A DNA stretch of 64,000 bases from Caenimonas soli. Lineage in GTDB: Bacteria > Pseudomonadota > Gammaproteobacteria > Burkholderiales > Burkholderiaceae_C. Numbering within the stretch: position 1 is the first letter of the stretch; every line of letters starts with the position of its first letter. This document shows positions 60,834 to 64,000 of this stretch, in pieces. A program made the translations under genes and the position numbers. The stretch is taken from assembly GCF_013155545.1 (NCBI RefSeq), contig NZ_JABJVV010000013.1:62001-126000 (forward strand), written 5' to 3'. The notes beneath the pieces are model-generated. The model saw nothing but the letters and a program-made list of their open reading frames with translations. It made no database searches and was not told the origin of the DNA.

Positions 60834-62417
60834 ATGAAACGCACTTGCTGGCGCCATTGCGGATCGCGCATGGCAGCCTTCCTGTCGGCCCTGGTTCTGA
60901 GCGCCTGTGGCTCATTGCCGCCCAAGCCTCCCCACTCGGGCGGCCGTGCCCCTCTTTCGGCTGGAGATACCCGACTGGGCAGCATCGCGCGGGACTCGCT
61001 GTCGCCGGCGCAATCGTCGGGATTCAGGCTGCTGCCACAGGCCGACCATGCGCTTGAGGCGCGTATGCAGCTCATTGCTCGCGCCGAGCGTACGCTGGAT
61101 GTGCAGTACTACTTGATCGCCGGCGATGCAACGGGAAGAGCCTTCCTCACGGCGCTGTCGCATGCCGCCGCGCGGGGCGTTCAGGTTCGCCTGCTGATTG
61201 ACGATCTGCACACCGCGCAGATAGACCCCATCCTGCGCGCTCTAGCACCACAAGGGAATGTCGAGGTTCGGCTTTTCAACCCCTTCTGCTGCGCGCGGTC
61301 CGGACTGGTGAGTAGGTTTTTATCCTCGCCGGGCGAAGTGCGCAGGCTGAACCACCGTATGCACAACAAGCTGATGGTCGCGGATCAAGCCATTGCCGTT
61401 GCGGGGGGGCGCAACATTGCCGACGAGTATTTCGCTAGCAGCCCGGAACAGGAGTTCGTTGACATGGATGCACTGATGGTGGGGGCGATCGTGGATCAGT
61501 TGACCTCCATCTTTGCCCGCTATTGGGACAGTGGTCCTGTTTGGCCGGCGCTGGCCGTTCTGGGCCAGGCCGGCACAGGTGTTCTTGAGCCTGAGCCATC
61601 CACAATTCCAACTCTTGGGTCTATCGGATCGGAGGAGGTGACCGAGGATGTGTTGGGCCAGGCGTCGCCGTCGGCCGAGTTCGCGCAAGGCCGGCTGACT
61701 CTTGTGGCGGGCTCGGCATACGCCTTCGCCGATTCGCCCTCCAAGGTGCTGCTGCACGACGAGGACTACCTTCTGGCATCAAGCGCGATCAGTCGCGTCA
61801 GTGAAGCAATGGCAGGAGCCCAACGTGAACTCACCGTGGCAACGCCATACCTGATACCGCGCGAGCGAGGCATGGCGCTGATTCGTCAACTTGCTGACAA
61901 TGGGGTGAGAGTCAATGTGCTCACCAACTCGATGGCGGCCAATGATTCGATCTTCGCGCACGCTGCCTATGCCCGGTATCGGCGGGGGATGCTAAGGGCA
62001 GGCGTGCAGCTCTACGAACTCAGTCCCGCTCGGGCGGGAGCCGCCAAGCGAGTCCGCAGTGGCATGCGGGCGGTCCGGTCGCTGGGACGACTTCACACCA
62101 AGGCCGTTGTGATCGACCGCACGTCGGTCTACATCGGCTCGGTGAATATGGATCCGCGCTCGGCTGACAAGAACACCGAGCTGGGCATGTGGATCGAAAG
62201 CCCCGAGCTCGCGCAGCAGATGTTGGAAGTGCTGGAGGCCACTCGCCGTTTGGGTGCGTACCGCGTTCAGCTGGCACCCGACACGGAAGCGCTTCGATGG
62301 ATCGCTTGGGATGAGCACGGGGCCGAATCCGCACTTTTCGCGGAACCTGAGTCGACGCCGTTGATGCGCCTGCAGAACCTGCTCGTCGCACCCCTGGTTC
62401 CCGAGAGCCTGTTGTGA
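60834..62417 (+). CDS. Lipoprotein phospholipase D/cardiolipin-synthase-like protein
   Basis: ATG 60834 has AGGAG 7 nt upstream and starts a lipoprotein signal with lipobox LSAC (MKRTCWRHCGSRMAAFLSALVLSACGS). The 527-residue protein has the two PLD motifs HNKLMVAD followed by GGRNIADEYF, and HTKAVVID followed by GSVNMDPRS. This layout is seen in the YmdC/ClsC-like group that makes or remodels cardiolipin. It lies just outside att core C and looks like normal chromosome. Confidence 0.87.
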   Translation: MKRTCWRHCGSRMAAFLSALVLSACGSLPPKPPHSGGRAPLSAGDTRLGSIARDSLSPAQSSGFRLLPQADHALEARMQLIARAERTLDVQYYLIAGDATGRAFLTALSHAAARGVQVRLLIDDLHTAQIDPILRALAPQGNVEVRLFNPFCCARSGLVSRFLSSPGEVRRLNHRMHNKLMVADQAIAVAGGRNIADEYFASSPEQEFVDMDALMVGAIVDQLTSIFARYWDSGPVWPALAVLGQAGTGVLEPEPSTIPTLGSIGSEEVTEDVLGQASPSAEFAQGRLTLVAGSAYAFADSPSKVLLHDEDYLLASSAISRVSEAMAGAQRELTVATPYLIPRERGMALIRQLADNGVRVNVLTNSMAANDSIFAHAAYARYRRGMLRAGVQLYELSPARAGAAKRVRSGMRAVRSLGRLHTKAVVIDRTSVYIGSVNMDPRSADKNTELGMWIESPELAQQMLEVLEATRRLGAYRVQLAPDTEALRWIAWDEHGAESALFAEPESTPLMRLQNLLVAPLVPESLL

Positions 62418-62562
62418 CTCGAATGACCCGCTCTCTCCCATTCGGAGGAGGTCGCGCAGGCCCATGCGGCGGTTTTGCGCGAACCGGGGCTAGACCAAGA
62501 TGGCTACGGCTCGCCGGAGTTCCGTCGGGCCACGGTCCATCAACATCGCAGGAAATTCCACT

Positions 62563-62916
62563 ATGAAACTGAGTACCCTTTCCCTTTCATTCGCCCTGGC
62601 GCAGCTGTTTGCAGTGAGCGCGTTCGCACAGCAGCCGCCGACCGCGGAATCCTATCCGCCTGGTTCTGCGGCGCCTGCGGTCCAGCCGAAGGCAACCAGC
62701 GTCGAAAAGGCGGAGGGCAAGGTTCTGCGCAAGCGCGCCGGCTCGGATGCGGCCAAGAAGTCGATGCCCGGCGAGGGCACGCCCATTCCCGAAGCCGCGG
62801 CAAGGGTGCCAAAGACCGAGCGGCAGGCCGCTCGATCCGCCCGAAAGGCAGAAAGCGCCCGGGCCAACAAGGCAGGCGAAATTACCTCACGCGGGGAAAT
62901 CGGCCTCGCGAAGTGA
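62563..62916 (+). CDS. Small secreted hypothetical protein
   Basis: ATG 62563 has AGGAA upstream and a signal peptide ending AFAQQ (MKLSTLSLSFALAQLFAVSAFAQQ). The mature ~93 residues are Pro/Ala/Lys/Arg-rich and look disordered (KVLRKRAGSDAAKKS... AARSARKAESARANKAG). Such proteins are common in Burkholderiales; the function is unknown. Confidence 0.7.
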   Translation: MKLSTLSLSFALAQLFAVSAFAQQPPTAESYPPGSAAPAVQPKATSVEKAEGKVLRKRAGSDAAKKSMPGEGTPIPEAAARVPKTERQAARSARKAESARANKAGEITSRGEIGLAK

Positions 62917-62974
62917 ACCCTACCGCTTGACCTACGAGGCTGCAATGCCCGGATTGTTCGCTGACTGAGTCTCT

Positions 62975-63245
62975 TTGCTCAGCGATGCCGGCAATATCCC
63001 GGCAGCCCGTTCGATGGCGCAAGCATTGACGGGGCAACGGATCACGCTCGACGCCGTGTTCATCAATGCCGGTGTTGCCAGGTTCGCGCCCATGGGGGAT
63101 GCCGACGAGGCACTGTGGGACGGACTTCGAGGTGAACGCAAGGGCCTAGTTCACCGTCGAAGCGCTGGCGCCATCGTCCTCAACGGCTCGATCAACGCAC
63201 GCATCGGGAATGCCGTCATCGAGCGTGTACGCCGCCAGCAAGGCA
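62975..63245 (+). pseudogene. Degraded short-chain dehydrogenase remnant
   Basis: The sequence reads LDAVFINAGVARFAPMGDADEALWD, then in another frame FEVNARA-stop-FTVEAL, then AIVLNGSINARIG, then SSVYAASKAG in yet another frame. These are the NAG, NVKG, NGS and YxxxK blocks of an SDR. At least two frameshifts and one stop codon show it is inactive. Confidence 0.8.
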
Positions 63246-63294
63246 GGAGTGCCTGCGTGGGCGCGCACGCCCACGCAGGCGGGCTGCCCTGACA

Positions 63295-64000
63295 CTAGCT
63301 TCTGACAAACGCGAGAAGGTCCGCGTTAAGCATCTCTTTGTGCGTCTCGTTCAAGCCATGCGGCGCCCCCGCATACACGATCAGCTTGCTGCCTCGAGCC
63401 AGGTTTGCCGCGGCGCGTGCCGAGGTATCGATGGGAACGATCTGATCGTCATCCCCGTGGATGATGAGCGTGGGGATATCGACCTTCTTGAGATCGGCTG
63501 TGAAGTCCGTCTCGGAAAACGCCTTGATGCAATCGTAGGTGTTCTTGTGGCCGGCTTGCATGCCGCGCGCCCAGAAGGCATCCACGGCACCCTGCGACGC
63601 TTTGGCGCCCGGTCGGTTGTATCCGAAAAATGGACCGCTCGCGATGTCCCGGTACAACTGTGAGCGGTCCGCGATAGAGGCACTGCGCAGGCCGTTGAAG
63701 TGTTCGATCGGAATGCCACCCGGGTTTGCCGCTGTCTTCAGCATCAGGGGCGGTACCGCCGCCACCAGCACCAGCTTGGCCAGCCGTTTGGTGCCATGAC
63801 GGCCGACATAGCGGGTCACCTCGCCGCCACCCATCGAAAAACCCACCAGGACTACATTCTTGAGCTCGAGCTTCGCCATGAGCGTCTCGAGATCATCCGC
63901 AAACGTGTCCATGTCGTTGCCGCCCCACGTCTGGGTAGACCGGCCGTGCCCACGACGATCATGGGCGATGCAGCGGTAGCCGCGCGATGCCAGGTGCAAC
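63295..64000 (-). CDS. Alpha/beta hydrolase (chloroperoxidase-like), 5' end missing
   Basis: The frame is open to the right edge, so the start lies beyond the window. The visible 234 residues hold HDRRGHGRS, the nucleophile elbow [24 protein letters not shown] with the acid residue, and [10 protein letters not shown] with the catalytic His. This is the pattern of cofactor-free haloperoxidases and esterases. It is convergent with the SDR pseudogene. Confidence 0.88.
   Translation of the reverse strand, partial: LHLASRGYRCIAHDRRGHGRSTQTWGGNDMDTFADDLETLMAKLELKNVVLVGFSMGGGEVTRYVGRHGTKRLAKLVLVAAVPPLMLKTAANPGGIPIEHFNGLRSASIADRSQLYRDIASGPFFGYNRPGAKASQGAVDAFWARGMQAGHKNTYDCIKAFSETDFTADLKKVDIPTLIIHGDDDQIVPIDTSARAAANLARGSKLIVYAGAPHGLNETHKEMLNADLLAFVRS

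Overview
The window looks like a high-GC betaproteobacterial chromosome, most likely Burkholderiales (Comamonadaceae/Alcaligenaceae type). The pointers are orphan Bug-family (TctC) receptors next to SDR, acyl-CoA and CaiB genes, IclR control, and overall codon style. Three copies of the 3' 47 bp of a tRNA-Arg(ACG)-like gene (25357-25403, 44403-44449, 60334-60380) cut the window into consecutive blocks. No complete tRNA is present, so the window appears to lie inside a tandem array of elements that inserted at one tRNA.

Block 1 (1-25.4 kb) is a defence and DNA-processing island. It holds a PLD-family protein cut by the left edge; two unrecognised genes, one with a PD-(D/E)XK-like motif; and, converging on them, a SIR2-HerA-restriction endonuclease operon. 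Next come an ExoVII-like pair in which the large subunit carries a DUF5710-like N-terminus and the small subunit ends in an SSB-type acidic tail; an orphan AbiEi-like regulator behind three perfect palindromes (28, 50 and 26 bp); a candidate small RNA with its own promoter and terminator; and a membrane alpha/beta hydrolase. The most unusual feature is a tightly packed six-gene operon (22562 to 15211, minus strand): XRE regulator, D12 adenine methylase, HAD phosphatase, a GGDEF-thymidylate-synthase-like fusion, a SAM methyltransferase and a second D12 methylase. The block ends with an IS21 istB remnant, a CoiA-like nuclease and a secreted thermonuclease.

Block 2 (25.4-44.4 kb) is a compact integrative element, probably satellite- or plasmid-like. 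It has a tyrosine integrase beside the right att copy, AlpA-type and other HTH proteins, a PriCT/Toprim/AAA primase-helicase with iteron-like repeats after it, an HNH endonuclease, a HEPN-like protein, small phage-tail-like proteins, a second thermonuclease and several membrane or hypothetical cargo genes. No capsid, portal or terminase gene was seen.

Block 3 (44.4-60.4 kb) is a catabolic island with two divergent operons around an IclR regulator. The leftward operon encodes two Bug receptors, a DUF35 protein, a thiolase-like protein whose nucleophilic Cys is Ser, an enoyl-CoA hydratase, three SDRs, a SnoaL/NTF2-like protein and an ABM monooxygenase. The rightward genes encode acyl-CoA dehydrogenase, NDP-forming acyl-CoA synthetase, CaiB-type CoA transferase and two nitronate-monooxygenase-like flavoproteins. 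Together they suggest uptake, CoA activation, dehydrogenation, hydration and retro-aldol (Ltp2-like) side-chain cleavage of an unidentified carboxylic acid.

The right end (60.4-64 kb) looks like ordinary chromosome: a lipoprotein PLD/cardiolipin-synthase-like protein, a small secreted protein, a decayed SDR pseudogene and an alpha/beta hydrolase cut by the right edge.
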